Part shown: one piece after another, positions 45,525-53,960 of the stretch
Numbering within the stretch: position 1 is the first letter of the stretch
How the letters are laid out: each line of letters starts with the position of its first letter
Assembly (NCBI GenBank): GCA_963691755.1
Contig: OY829366.1
Span: 2,914,001 to 2,978,000 of the forward strand
DNA: 64,000 nt
DNA from: Dinoroseobacter sp013215265
Lineage (GTDB): Bacteria; Pseudomonadota; Alphaproteobacteria; Rhodobacterales; Rhodobacteraceae
Direction of reading: 5' to 3'
Position numbers and translations under genes: made by a program
Notes under the pieces: model-generated
Seen by the model: only the letters and a program-made list of their open reading frames with translations
What the model was told of the DNA's origin: nothing
Database searches by the model: none

Positions 45525-46301
45525 ATGACTTACCCGCAGAAAATTATTGTTCTGACCGACATCCATGTTCGCGCGCCAGGGGAGCTGATCTCAGGCATTG
45601 ATCCGGTTGCGAGGCTGAAGACGGTGCTTGCACGCGCGACTTCGGATCACCCTGACGCCGCTGAAATCATCGTCATGGGCGACTTGACCAATGAAGGCAG
45701 TACTCTCGAATTCGAGACGCTGCGCGCAGTGTTGCCCACGCCCTGCCCCCAAATCAGATGGATGCTCGGCAATCATGACCGGCGCCAACCCTTTCTGAAC
45801 GCATTTCCGGACACACCGGTCACCCCGTCGGGGTTCGCACAGCAAGTGATTGATCTGGACGACTGGCGTCTGATCCTGCTCGACACGCTGGACGAAAAAG
45901 CGCCTGACATGCATTCGGGGCTGCTTTGCGAAGACCGGCTGGCTTGGCTCGACGCGGCTCTGGCCGGGGCCGAAGACCGCAAGGTTCTCGTTTTCATGCA
46001 TCACCCGCCCTATGAGACGGGCTTTCAGGGGATGGACATGATCCGGTTGCGCAACGGACCGGACGTCATTTCAAAGCTCAAGGCCGCACAAATCGAACTG
46101 TTGGTATGTGGGCATGTCCATCGTGTGATTTCATCGGTGATAGACGGAGTGCCCAGCGCGATTTTCAAATCCACCTGCCACCAGCTGCCCTTTGATATGA
46201 GCCCCGCCTCGATACACTTGGCCGTGGATGAACCGGGCGCTTACGGGCTTCTGCTGCTAGGATCCAATGGCGTCGTGGTTCATTCTGTAGACGTGAACTG
46301 A
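45525..46301 (+). CDS. Metallophosphoesterase (CpdA-like cyclic nucleotide phosphodiesterase)
   Basis: 258 residues with the five metal-site motifs of class III phosphodiesterases in order: LTDIHV, MGDLTNEGS, LGNHDRRQPF, FMHHPPYETGF and CGHVHRVISS. These bind a di-metal centre. The close relatives hydrolyse 3',5'-cAMP. The ATG giving MTYPQKIIV is preferred over a GTG five codons earlier. It is 63 bases downstream of the pilin-like gene and ends before a hairpin terminator. Confidence 0.9.
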   Translation: MTYPQKIIVLTDIHVRAPGELISGIDPVARLKTVLARATSDHPDAAEIIVMGDLTNEGSTLEFETLRAVLPTPCPQIRWMLGNHDRRQPFLNAFPDTPVTPSGFAQQVIDLDDWRLILLDTLDEKAPDMHSGLLCEDRLAWLDAALAGAEDRKVLVFMHHPPYETGFQGMDMIRLRNGPDVISKLKAAQIELLVCGHVHRVISSVIDGVPSAIFKSTCHQLPFDMSPASIHLAVDEPGAYGLLLLGSNGVVVHSVDVN

Positions 46302-46322
46302 CCACGACTTTCAGCAGATGCA

Positions 46323-46354
46323 GTTGAGGTCGCTCTTGGGACCTCAACGCTTTA
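46323..46354. terminator. Hairpin between the phosphodiesterase and YHYH genes
   Basis: GTTGAGGTC (46323-46331) pairs perfectly with GACCTCAAC (46340-46348), followed by GCTTTAT. The T-run is weak, but the stem lies between two convergent genes, where it could end both transcripts. The remainder of the gap (46355-46441) shows nothing else. Confidence 0.55.
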
Positions 46355-46441
46355 TGTGCCGCCCGGCACCAAGCTCATGTACGGATCGCTTGCATATCAG
46401 CGCGAACACGTAGCCGAACAAACCGCAGCAAGGAAGAGTAA

Positions 46442-47400
46442 CTACCCGTTCTGACGGCGCGGGGGACGCCCGCCCTGCTCGCCAGGTCCGCCACGTTTCT
46501 GGAAGCTGGTGTCAACCGGTCCAACATGACAGCGGGGGATGACCGGAAAAGTCTCTGTCAGGAAATATGCGTAGGTGCCTTCAGGAAACTCTGCCGTGCG
46601 TACGGTAGCGCCATTGCATTCATCAAGGCTTCCCGCACCGCGAACATAGACATAGTCCTGAACAAAGGCGCCATCATATGTACCAGATGGCTGATCTCCG
46701 CCCGGCCTACTGCCCGACCTATGCCGGTAAGACGATGTCATGCGAACAACCTGACCGTTCACTTCCGCCGTCAGCGCATAAATCGGGAAGCCATCTGCGG
46801 CCCATCCGATCAATGGAGAGGCCCTGTTTGACGACCAGCCCTGCGACTGCATCAAGCCCACAGGCACCCCATGATAATGATACGCACCCGTCGGTTGCAC
46901 ATGCCCGTAGTTTGCATCCAGCCCCAAGGGCACCGCACCACCCAGCGCCTCATATTGCCAGCCAGACCTTGGGTTGCCCTGCCAGAACTCCGCAGCACCC
47001 GGATCAAACGGAACGCCATTTACACCAACCCCAAAAAGCGTTCGCCTGATGTCTCTGGGCGCGCCTGCCGGGGATCGGTCGGGATCTGAAAACTGTAGCT
47101 CTGGGCGCTGATACGGTTGGGATTACCACGGTTGGGGAAGCTTCCGACGGCGTGCTCAGGGATACCATTTGCACTGATGAAACGCCGTGACCCGGTGGTA
47201 GACATCTGCACGACATTCCGGCCGGCACTCGCACGGGCTGTTTGCAAGTTCAGCGGGTGTGCCGAAGTTGCAGTATGTACCCTCATGGGCGGTCGTCCTT
47301 GCGCATTTGCAAGGTTTGAAAGTGCGATGCCGCCGACAATTGCGGTGACCAGTAGACCAGGTCCAAGCCAGGGCGCGCGCGGGAATTGGGAGAGTTTCAT
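46442..47400 (-). pseudogene. YHYH-domain secreted protein, interrupted by a frameshift
   Basis: The N-terminal part starts MKLSQFPRAPWLGPGLLVTAIVGGIALSNLANAQG, a signal peptide, and runs to RPETSGERFLGLV and stop. The rest continues in another frame as FGVGVNGVPFDPGAAEF and includes PTGAYHYHGVPVG, AADGFPIYALTAEV and DECNGAT, the marks of YHYH-domain proteins. One base missing in a T5G4 run near 47030 would restore a single protein of about 319 residues. Either the gene is broken, or it uses slippage at the run, or the base call is wrong. YHYH proteins are secreted, of unknown function. The gene lies 28 bases after a second small secreted protein. Confidence 0.85.
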
Positions 47401-47428
47401 AGGGCCGTCCTTCGTCATTACTTTGGGG

Positions 47429-47800
47429 CTATGCCCCGGTGAAGACCAAGACAGGCCCTGCGCCGGCCTCGCCGAAATCTGCAATCAGTGTGAAGATCCC
47501 AGGCATTTCGCCTTTGACCACCAGTGAGAGCGTCATCTTTTCAACCTCTCCGGCATCAAGCACACGATCGCCCGAAAGTATGATCACCTCACCGAGATCC
47601 GTGCTGAAGCCTTGCAGCAGCAACGGCTCTTCCCCCGCATTTTCAAGCCGAAGCTCGATGGTCAACGTGTTGCCTTTGCGATCAACGCGTTCGAGATCAA
47701 GCGCAAGTCCGGGCGCCCCGTGACCGAGATGGGCCATCGCCCAAAGCGGTGCGAGGGAAAGAAGAAAGCTCGTCAAAAGAGCGAGCAGTATCCGACGCAT
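47429..47800 (-). CDS. Small secreted protein with copper-chaperone-like fold pattern
   Basis: 123 residues. The signal peptide MRRILLALLTSFLLSLAPLWAMA is followed by HLGHGAPGLALDL, then beta-strand pairs such as GNTLTIELRLENAGEEPLLLQGFSTDLGEVIIL. The body resembles the small periplasmic cupredoxin-like or PCuAC-type folds, but the full metal-binding motif of PCuAC is not seen. It is 28 bases upstream of the YHYH gene on the same strand and may be in one operon with it. Function unknown. Confidence 0.7.
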   Translation of the reverse strand: MRRILLALLTSFLLSLAPLWAMAHLGHGAPGLALDLERVDRKGNTLTIELRLENAGEEPLLLQGFSTDLGEVIILSGDRVLDAGEVEKMTLSLVVKGEMPGIFTLIADFGEAGAGPVLVFTGA

Positions 47801-47969
47801 TGGGAGGTCCTTTCCTTGGTCCTGAACAATCGAACGGAACTGGGCATATTTTCCGTCGTAAGTTTTTCACTTTTTCGATGTTACGCCAAAACCTGCGAGA
47901 AATCGTGTCGCTGGCCCATTTTCCACTTGCAGGCCCGCGCGGGCTTTTCTAAAAGCCGCGCTACGGAGT

Positions 47970-48044
47970 GCGGGCGTAGCTCAGGGGTAGAGCATAACCT
48001 TGCCAAGGTTAGGGTCGTGAGTTCGAATCTCATCGCCCGCTCCA
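47970..48044 (+). tRNA. tRNA-Gly (anticodon GCC)
   Basis: The cloverleaf is intact: acceptor arms GCGGGCG and CGCCCGC, D-arm GCTCAGGGGTAGAGC, anticodon stem-loop AACCTTGCCAAGGTT with anticodon GCC, T-arm GTGAGTTCGAATCTCAT and an encoded CCA. It is the last chromosomal core gene before the accessory region. Nothing else is seen in the 47801-47969 gap. Confidence 0.97.
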
Positions 48045-48286
48045 ATTTTTTGATATAACTATTTGTTTTGGATTGACTTTCCGCCACGGTAGATTTTCCA
48101 ATCCACCCGAATATCCACCTTTTGTACTGTGCTTTAAGACTGTCTCTCGCCGTTAAGGGGCGTTTGAGCAGCATGTTGGCGAAGCTGCCAACAAATCCTC
48201 CTTCTCAGATCGCAGATAATCCGATTCTACATCGCCGTCGCGACACAGTTTGGGAAAAACTTCAGTTGTCGGGAAGACCACAGCAT

Positions 48287-48335
48287 TTGGCTGTTAATCA
48301 ATTGGTCGTAGGTTCGATCCCTACCGCCGGAGCCA
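48287..48335 (+). other. 3' half of a tRNA-Asn gene, likely attachment-site scar
   Basis: TTGGCTGTTAA and the sequence on to the T-arm TCGTAGGTTCGATCCCTAC and CGCCGGAGCCA match the 3' half of tRNA-Asn (anticodon GTT). No matching 5' acceptor strand or D-arm lies upstream, and the anticodon stem has mismatches. Integrating elements leave exactly such 3' copies at one end. The intact tRNA-Asn is not in the window, so which element made it is unknown. The 48045-48286 stretch before it has no supported gene. Confidence 0.75.
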
Positions 48336-48640
48336 TTTTTCAATTTAGTTTCATAACTTTACGAGAGTTTAAGCTAATTGCAGCGGAGTTCTGTTTGAAC
48401 GATGGAAGCACTGCGGAAGCAATGACCGCCGACCATTCACTGTGTTCCTTCGGTCACAACATAGCAATCCTCGGGGACCGCTTCGTCTCTCAAGGATAGG
48501 CCGCACCTTCCCTCGCTGCGCTCGGCGCGTCTTACGCGCGGGATGTCGGCCTAACAGCAACCAAAGCGCTAAAAGGAAACCCCGAGGGGGCCATTCGCCA
48601 TGGCCCCCTTCTCGATCCCCCTAGGCACTGCCCGATAGGT
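48336..48640. other. Non-coding stretch after the tRNA-Asn scar
   Basis: No gene can be supported. It contains a GC-rich inverted repeat GGGGGCCATTCGCCATGGCCCCC around 48583-48608 and a CCCTCGCTGCGCTCGG motif near 48512, both common on mobile DNA. The function is unknown. Confidence 0.5.
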
Positions 48641-48649
48641 GCAAGGATG

Positions 48650-48735
48650 CGAACGGCCCAAAGCTGCCGTTCGTGCGAAACGCGTCTAATGACCGCTCCC
48701 AACCCAAAACCGACATCGCCATTTGTCACACCGGG
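48650..48735. repeat. Intergenic repeat, copy A (left of the large unknown gene)
   Basis: GAACGGC and GCCGTTC arms make a hairpin at about 48650-48672, followed by GTGCGAAACGCGTCTAATGACCGCTC. The same sequence with few changes recurs at 50648-50692 and in part near 58531, so it is a dispersed repeat of this genome. Confidence 0.75.
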
Positions 48736-48771
48736 CGGGAAGCGGTCGCACCATACATCAGCAGTTTTCGC

Positions 48772-50574
48772 ATGAGCTGGCCCAACCTTAAAAAAACTGA
48801 CAGGCGTTTTTTCAATCTTGAGTTGTGCCTCGAGCGAAAACCCGCAAAGTCTGCAACGAATTGTGCTGCCGATAGAATAGGGTTGAAGAAATTGAATGAA
48901 GTCGAGTCCTTTGAGAAATCATGCGACAAAGCAATTGGCAAACTTAGCCTTTGGGAAAAACCACTACGCAGCATCTTGACTGGCTACATGATGATGGCGA
49001 ACAGCCTGACATTTGGTGGACGATCCGGAAGTAAAATAGAACGTGATCAATACAAAGCTGAAAGAATCCTGGCCCGGTTATCGTATCTTGCTCCTTACCT
49101 GAGCAACTGCTCGCGGAAACTCCTGAAAAATGGCCAAGAAGCTATGGAAACTTTCGAGACAAGCGATGGCCCAGAGATTCAGGAGGCCCTAATGTATGCC
49201 CACTTCTGCGAAATCATGCCGCAGTTTAGGCAGCAGTACTACGATGTGAAATTACAGGATGAGAATTTCCATTTTTCACACAAATCTGACGCCTTTGCTA
49301 AGAGTGAGGTCAAGGACGTCATCTTGACGGAGCTTTGCCTCGGGTTTGATACTAAAAAGCCTGAAAAAATCCCCATCACGGTATTGTCCGGCATATCCCG
49401 CCTATACCCCCACAAAGATTTATCCGCGTATATCAATGGAGCAGCCGCAAATTACGAATTGCATCGGTCCGCGTTCTCGGAACCAACTTACATTCCTGAT
49501 AATGCATTTTTGGAGTCTTTTGGGTTTAGCAGAGACGCGTTCGAGAAGGTCAGGGCAGCCCTATGGTCATTGTCTGACCTACTTTTTGCCTTGTCGACTT
49601 TTTATGAAATGTCTGCTGATCGTAGCGGTAATCTAGCTCAGTGGCAGTGGAGAATCGTCGATTGCATTGCACCGACTTTCAAGCGCATCTGGTTAGTCTC
49701 ATTTTTACGTAAATTGACGGGACTGACCGAAGTTCAAATTAGTGGGGTGCTAGATTTCTTGGTGGCAAGTGAGAAAAACGGTATGTTTAATTGCTCGGGA
49801 AATGGCTACCTACAACCACTTGTGCAATTGGAAGAATTCATTTTCACTTCACCGTTGCTGCTCCGAATGATGCCCAGCATGAGAAATATGCTTTATTCTC
49901 TAAATAGATCTGATCCTGCCCACTTCAGTAAGACTGTTGCGCACCATCTGGAGGTTGAGCTTTTAAAAGAGGTGTCCGATCTTTGTGACAGAATTCCAGG
50001 CCTAATGTTCAAGTGCAACGTTCCTTGGTCACATGAAGGTCGAGATGGCGAATTAGACGCCATTCTTTACGACACCGACAGACGCTTCATAATAGCGCTT
50101 CAGGCTAAAGCTGCGATCCCTCCGGAGGGAGCTAGAATGACTAGACACGTAGAGACTAGAACCCTTGAAGCGGTAAAGCAGGTGGCTTCTTTTGAGCAGC
50201 TATCAAGGGAAAGTAAGAGAAGGACATTGTCGGGTGCAATCGGAAAGGTTTCCGATGATTTTTTGGTTTCGCACGGTATTGTTACGCGCTCCGGACTTGG
50301 CACCAACAAAGCTTGGAAAGCTGCGGCAGGTATCGCTGTATGTAATGTCGGCCTCCTGACACACGCACTTTCAGGATCTGACAAAATCTTGTTGGACTTC
50401 TTGAGCAACCCGGAAGAATATTTATCCAAGGTCATTGACCAGTTGGTGCAACAGCACTTCATCGACTGGGAGACGGGTGTTGTCCCATTACATCATCGTG
50501 AGCTTCATATCCCACTCATGAAGCTTAAAAATGATGAGTTGCAAAAAACGAGGGTTCGCATTTCGGAGATATAG
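48772..50574 (+). CDS. Large protein of unknown function with PD-(D/E)XK-nuclease-like C-terminal region
   Basis: About 600 residues from MSWPNLKKTDRRFFNLEL; the frame is open 33 codons farther upstream but that part lies in the repeat, so the start is uncertain. Most of the protein is helical with no recognised family. Residues ~425-480 read VPWSHEGRDGELDAILYDTD then FIIALQAKAAI. This is the D-x(n)-(E/Q)xK arrangement of PD-(D/E)XK nucleases with Q in place of E. Codon use is more AT-rich than the core genes. It is bracketed by two repeat copies and lies beside a tRNA scar, so it was probably acquired. A defence or DNA-processing role is an inference. Confidence 0.7.
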   Translation: MSWPNLKKTDRRFFNLELCLERKPAKSATNCAADRIGLKKLNEVESFEKSCDKAIGKLSLWEKPLRSILTGYMMMANSLTFGGRSGSKIERDQYKAERILARLSYLAPYLSNCSRKLLKNGQEAMETFETSDGPEIQEALMYAHFCEIMPQFRQQYYDVKLQDENFHFSHKSDAFAKSEVKDVILTELCLGFDTKKPEKIPITVLSGISRLYPHKDLSAYINGAAANYELHRSAFSEPTYIPDNAFLESFGFSRDAFEKVRAALWSLSDLLFALSTFYEMSADRSGNLAQWQWRIVDCIAPTFKRIWLVSFLRKLTGLTEVQISGVLDFLVASEKNGMFNCSGNGYLQPLVQLEEFIFTSPLLLRMMPSMRNMLYSLNRSDPAHFSKTVAHHLEVELLKEVSDLCDRIPGLMFKCNVPWSHEGRDGELDAILYDTDRRFIIALQAKAAIPPEGARMTRHVETRTLEAVKQVASFEQLSRESKRRTLSGAIGKVSDDFLVSHGIVTRSGLGTNKAWKAAAGIAVCNVGLLTHALSGSDKILLDFLSNPEEYLSKVIDQLVQQHFIDWETGVVPLHHRELHIPLMKLKNDELQKTRVRISEI

Positions 50575-50639
50575 GACCTCCCATCCATTCTGTGATCGAG
50601 ATTTATGGGCCATTCGTGTAACTTTGAAAATATACAACT

Positions 50640-50760
50640 GCGCGTAGCTGCCGTTCGTGCGAGGCGCAGCGAATGACCGCTCTCCGCCCAGTATGCAGGA
50701 GCAACACGAACGGCCCAGAGCTGCCGTTGACCGCCGTCGTTCGTTGCTGCGGTGCGGCCC
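50640..50760. repeat. Intergenic repeat, copies B (right of the large unknown gene)
   Basis: GTAGCTGCCGTTCGTGCGAGGCGCAGCGAATGACCGCTC at 50645-50683 closely matches copy A. A second half copy follows at 50706-50735 with GAACGGCCCAGAGCTGCCGTTG. The remaining gap up to 51001 has no gene; the promoter of the SARP regulator should be in its AT-rich last 130 bases. Confidence 0.75.
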
Positions 50761-51001
50761 GTCGAAAGAGACATTTGCTCCGGCAGCGAGATCGAAGCAC
50801 TAGCTAACCTCTGCCGAGCGAGGCGTTTCAACAGATCGACGCAACACTTTATTGTCTTTAGAAAGATGGATGGAGGTTATGGTCCATAGAGCACGGATAT
50901 AGTTCGATGACATTGAAAAATGTGGACAGTTTGTTTTTCAAGCGCTTTTACTTGCCCCACTGGCACGACATCGTTTTCCGAAATTGGGGCAATCTATCTC
51001 T

Positions 51002-52978
51002 ATGGAGAAAAGCGGGAAAATACAGCTCACTCTATTGAAGACCTGGACTTTGGAAAGTGATGCACGCGAATTCAAGGTTGTAGGCCGCAAAAACCGCGCT
51101 TTGTTGACATACCTGGCCATGGAACAAGGTCGATCCCACACCCGAGAGAGCCTCGCCGATCTTCTATGGTGTTCCGCAGGCGACACTCGAGCCCGGGCCT
51201 CGCTTCGGCAGGGCCTAGCTAGCCTTCGGGCCAATTTGGCGGGGTCGGGCGTCCAGATCAACGAAACTGCAACCAATGGCATAGAAATTGCGAGTGGCAC
51301 GCTTTCGATAGATGCGTTCTTTTTGGACGATGAAGCCCTACAACCGCCCTCTCTCGAGAAGCTACTAAAGGCCAGCCAGAGACTTCCAGAAGTCCTGAGC
51401 GACTTGATGGGACTCAGCCAGCCCTTCGACGAATGGATATGCGCTCTAAGAGAGCGGCTGAGTGACGTGGCCTTGAATGCGCTGAAATCTTTCTACGCAA
51501 CAAATGGTCAACGGCCGGAAGACAGGATCGCAGCAGGGAGGGCTGCGTTACAACTTGACCCCTTATCCGAACATGCGGTCCGCGCAATCATGGAAGCAAA
51601 TGTGGACATGGGGCAAACGGCCAGCGCGCTGCGTATTTACGACAGCTTTCACGAAATGTTGGCAGTACAGATGGATGCGGAACCCTCTGCACAGACTCAG
51701 GACCTTGCGGTTGCCATTAAGCTAGGGAAACAGGCGACCTCTCAAACCTTCGAACAGTCGGATGTCACTCCTCGCTCGACCGCATCGCAGGCCATCACGA
51801 CCTTAGCTGTTATCCCCTTCGAAACCCTTGGCACAAAGGAAATTCCTAGATTTGTTGTGGTTGGGCTTCTCGAGCGCATCACCGGGCTTTTGGCCTCTTT
51901 GCCTGCGCCGCAGGTCATTTCCAGTAATTCAAGCCGTGTCTTTCTTGAAGCCCCCCCCCAGCCCAAAGAAGTAGGACGAACTTTGAACGCAGACTACGCT
52001 CTCATGGGCTCGGTATTCGTCATGGATGACAAAGCGACCGTCAGCACGCAGCTCGTCGATACCCAAGATGAACGGGTCGTTTGGTCGGCCGCATATGAGT
52101 ATGCACTTTCGGATTTTCTGAAGTTGCAAGTACCCCTCGCCGAAGAAATCATGAGCGTTGTCTCACCCTCGGTGGATCAAGAACTTTTGCGCCGTGCACA
52201 TATGTTGAATGACGCGGATATCGGACCTCATCAGCTTGTCATTCGCGCCCGCGATATCTTGTTCGGGCTCGAAAATGATACTTTCGAGCATGCAGGCATA
52301 CTGTTGCAACGAGCGGCCAATACAGGGCCCCATTTTGCATTGGCCCATCTGCGTTTGGCGGAGTGGCACTCATTGGGCCTTTGGGAGGGTAGAGCCAAGG
52401 GTGCGAATCAGGAAGCCTTAGAATTTCATGCTCAAAGAGCGCTCACACTTCGACCCGGAGATGGTCGCGCGTTGGCATTTCGTGCTCATACTCGTTTCAT
52501 GTTTGACCGTGCTCACGACGAAGCGCTGCGTTTGATTGAACACGCCTTGAGAGCCGGACCAAACGATTCCGAAACACTCTCCAATTGCATTGTCGCGCAG
52601 GCCCATAGTGGTGAGGTTGATGCGGCTATGGAAATTGCGGAAAAGGCGCTTCGCCTCTCACCGCTTGATCCGTGGCTATTTCGAACCCAGCATTTTGCTT
52701 CCATTGCCTATTATTCGGGGGGAGATTTCGAAAAAGCCAGCGAACTTGGATTGGCGTCATTTCAGAAAACGCCGAACTACTTGTCGAATGTACGCGCAAC
52801 GATTGCCGCGCTTGTTGCCGCCGAAAGACTCGAAGAAGCACGACCATTGGTGGATCATCACCACACATTGGAGCCCCACTTTTCGGTGAATGCCTTTGTT
52901 CCAAAGCATGGTTTTCGCTTGGAAAAAGATCGTATTCTCTATGGCGCACGCTTAAAAAAAGCAGGCCTCAACGCATAA
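51002..52978 (+). CDS. SARP-type regulator: BTAD plus TolB-like plus TPR domains
   Basis: 658 residues. Residues ~1-95: OmpR-like winged helix (AREFKVVGRKNRALLTYLAM, RESLADLLW, ARASLRQGLASLR). ~100-245: bacterial transcriptional activation domain (DRIAAGRAALQLDPLSEHAVRAIMEANVDMGQTASALRIYDSFHEML). ~265-400: a TolB N-terminal-like domain (TTLAVIPFETLGTKEIP, LNADYALMGSVFV). ~410-650: TPR repeats (ALTLRPGDGRALAFRAHTRF, AEKALRLSPLDPWLF). It is a cytoplasmic one-component regulator with no membrane segment. It sits 81 bases before the haloperoxidase genes in the same direction and is their likely activator. The ATG start is chosen over an upstream TTG. Confidence 0.9.
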   Translation: MEKSGKIQLTLLKTWTLESDAREFKVVGRKNRALLTYLAMEQGRSHTRESLADLLWCSAGDTRARASLRQGLASLRANLAGSGVQINETATNGIEIASGTLSIDAFFLDDEALQPPSLEKLLKASQRLPEVLSDLMGLSQPFDEWICALRERLSDVALNALKSFYATNGQRPEDRIAAGRAALQLDPLSEHAVRAIMEANVDMGQTASALRIYDSFHEMLAVQMDAEPSAQTQDLAVAIKLGKQATSQTFEQSDVTPRSTASQAITTLAVIPFETLGTKEIPRFVVVGLLERITGLLASLPAPQVISSNSSRVFLEAPPQPKEVGRTLNADYALMGSVFVMDDKATVSTQLVDTQDERVVWSAAYEYALSDFLKLQVPLAEEIMSVVSPSVDQELLRRAHMLNDADIGPHQLVIRARDILFGLENDTFEHAGILLQRAANTGPHFALAHLRLAEWHSLGLWEGRAKGANQEALEFHAQRALTLRPGDGRALAFRAHTRFMFDRAHDEALRLIEHALRAGPNDSETLSNCIVAQAHSGEVDAAMEIAEKALRLSPLDPWLFRTQHFASIAYYSGGDFEKASELGLASFQKTPNYLSNVRATIAALVAAERLEEARPLVDHHHTLEPHFSVNAFVPKHGFRLEKDRILYGARLKKAGLNA

Positions 52979-53059
52979 GCCCGAGGACATTAACACTTTT
53001 TTTACACTCGTTTTGCGCCAAACTTTCTATGCAGGCTTTATCATCAAGGGAGAGAGACT

Positions 53060-53950
53060 ATGAATTTTAATGGAGCAGGCGATGGAGCCTCAGATGGGGC
53101 CAGTGATGGCGCAAGTGACGGCGCATCCCGTCGCCGCGGCTTGTTTATTTCAGCTGGCAGCGGCATTTCTCTGCCCGTCGCCATACCGCTGGATCCGGAC
53201 GGGCGTGAACTGCTGGGTCTGAAAGGAGGCTTCGAAGAGAACGATGTAGCCCCCGGGCTTTGGGCGCGCAACAAAATCCTAACGCTGATCCGTAAACCCC
53301 CATTTAACAATTTTGACTTTGCCTTCGGTGGAAAAATCGATGACCCGGCCACGATCAAACTGCCGCAAGTTGAAGAGTTCAAGCATGCTCTGGATCGCCG
53401 CCAGCTAAATTTGACGGATTTCGGCGCAGAAATCGCTGATCAAGCCGGCAGCTTTGATCACTACTACCATCACATTTTATCAATCACGCCCCGCACCCAT
53501 CCCAATACCGCGCGTCTGATTGCGCTTGGGATGCACATGGCGAGCCTCGTGGGCATGCATTTCAAACTCAAATATATGCGGGCGAGACCCGCGCAAGTGC
53601 ATCCTGGCATGATGCCCATGTTACCAACGCCTGCGCATCCCTCTTACCCCAGCAACCATGCAACACAGGCCGTGACAGTGTCGGATTTGCTTAAAGCTCT
53701 TCTGGATGAAGTAGGCATTGGCACCCAGTTCGCGCTTTACCTTGATGAGTTAGCGGAACGCATTGCAATCAATCGCGAACGGGCGGGCTTGCACTATCGC
53801 TCCGACAGTGAAGCGGGCGAAGTCCTCGGACGTGAAATTGCAAAAAAGTTGCTTGAAGATACGGACGTTCAACAAATCATTGCAAACGCGAAAACGGAAC
53901 TCGCAAACCGTGTGCCGCATACCGGCACACCACTCGGCGTGAAGTTGTGA
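53060..53950 (+). CDS. Small vanadium-haloperoxidase/PAP2-superfamily protein with N-terminal DGAS repeats
   Basis: 296 residues. The N-terminus holds four tandem DGAS units (residues 8-23). The catalytic residues of the PAP2/vanadium haloperoxidase site are in place: K169 and R176-P177 (KLKYMRARP, the KX6RP motif), S198-N199-H200 (HPSYPSNHAT) and R239-X5-H245-X3-D249. The usual SGH is SNH. It could bind vanadate as a haloperoxidase or act as an acid phosphatase; the motif alone cannot decide. No signal peptide is seen. GGGAGAGAG precedes the ATG. The next gene starts ten bases after its stop. Confidence 0.85.
   Translation: MNFNGAGDGASDGASDGASDGASRRRGLFISAGSGISLPVAIPLDPDGRELLGLKGGFEENDVAPGLWARNKILTLIRKPPFNNFDFAFGGKIDDPATIKLPQVEEFKHALDRRQLNLTDFGAEIADQAGSFDHYYHHILSITPRTHPNTARLIALGMHMASLVGMHFKLKYMRARPAQVHPGMMPMLPTPAHPSYPSNHATQAVTVSDLLKALLDEVGIGTQFALYLDELAERIAINRERAGLHYRSDSEAGEVLGREIAKKLLEDTDVQQIIANAKTELANRVPHTGTPLGVKL
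53081..53128 (+). repeat. Four tandem 12-base repeats encoding DGAS
   Basis: GATGGAGCCTCA, GATGGGGCCAGT, GATGGCGCAAGT and GACGGCGCATCC follow each other and each codes Asp-Gly-Ala-Ser. The third bases differ although the protein repeat is exact (the last unit is DGAS followed by RRR), so the amino acids rather than the DNA seem to be kept. Such acidic repeats may bind Ca2+ or form a flexible tail. Confidence 0.85.
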
Positions 53951-53960
53951 GGCCGGGACA

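Noticed and set aside
48045..48286. 5' half of the tRNA-Asn
   Set aside because: No TCCGGCG acceptor strand or D-arm is present, so the gene is not complete.
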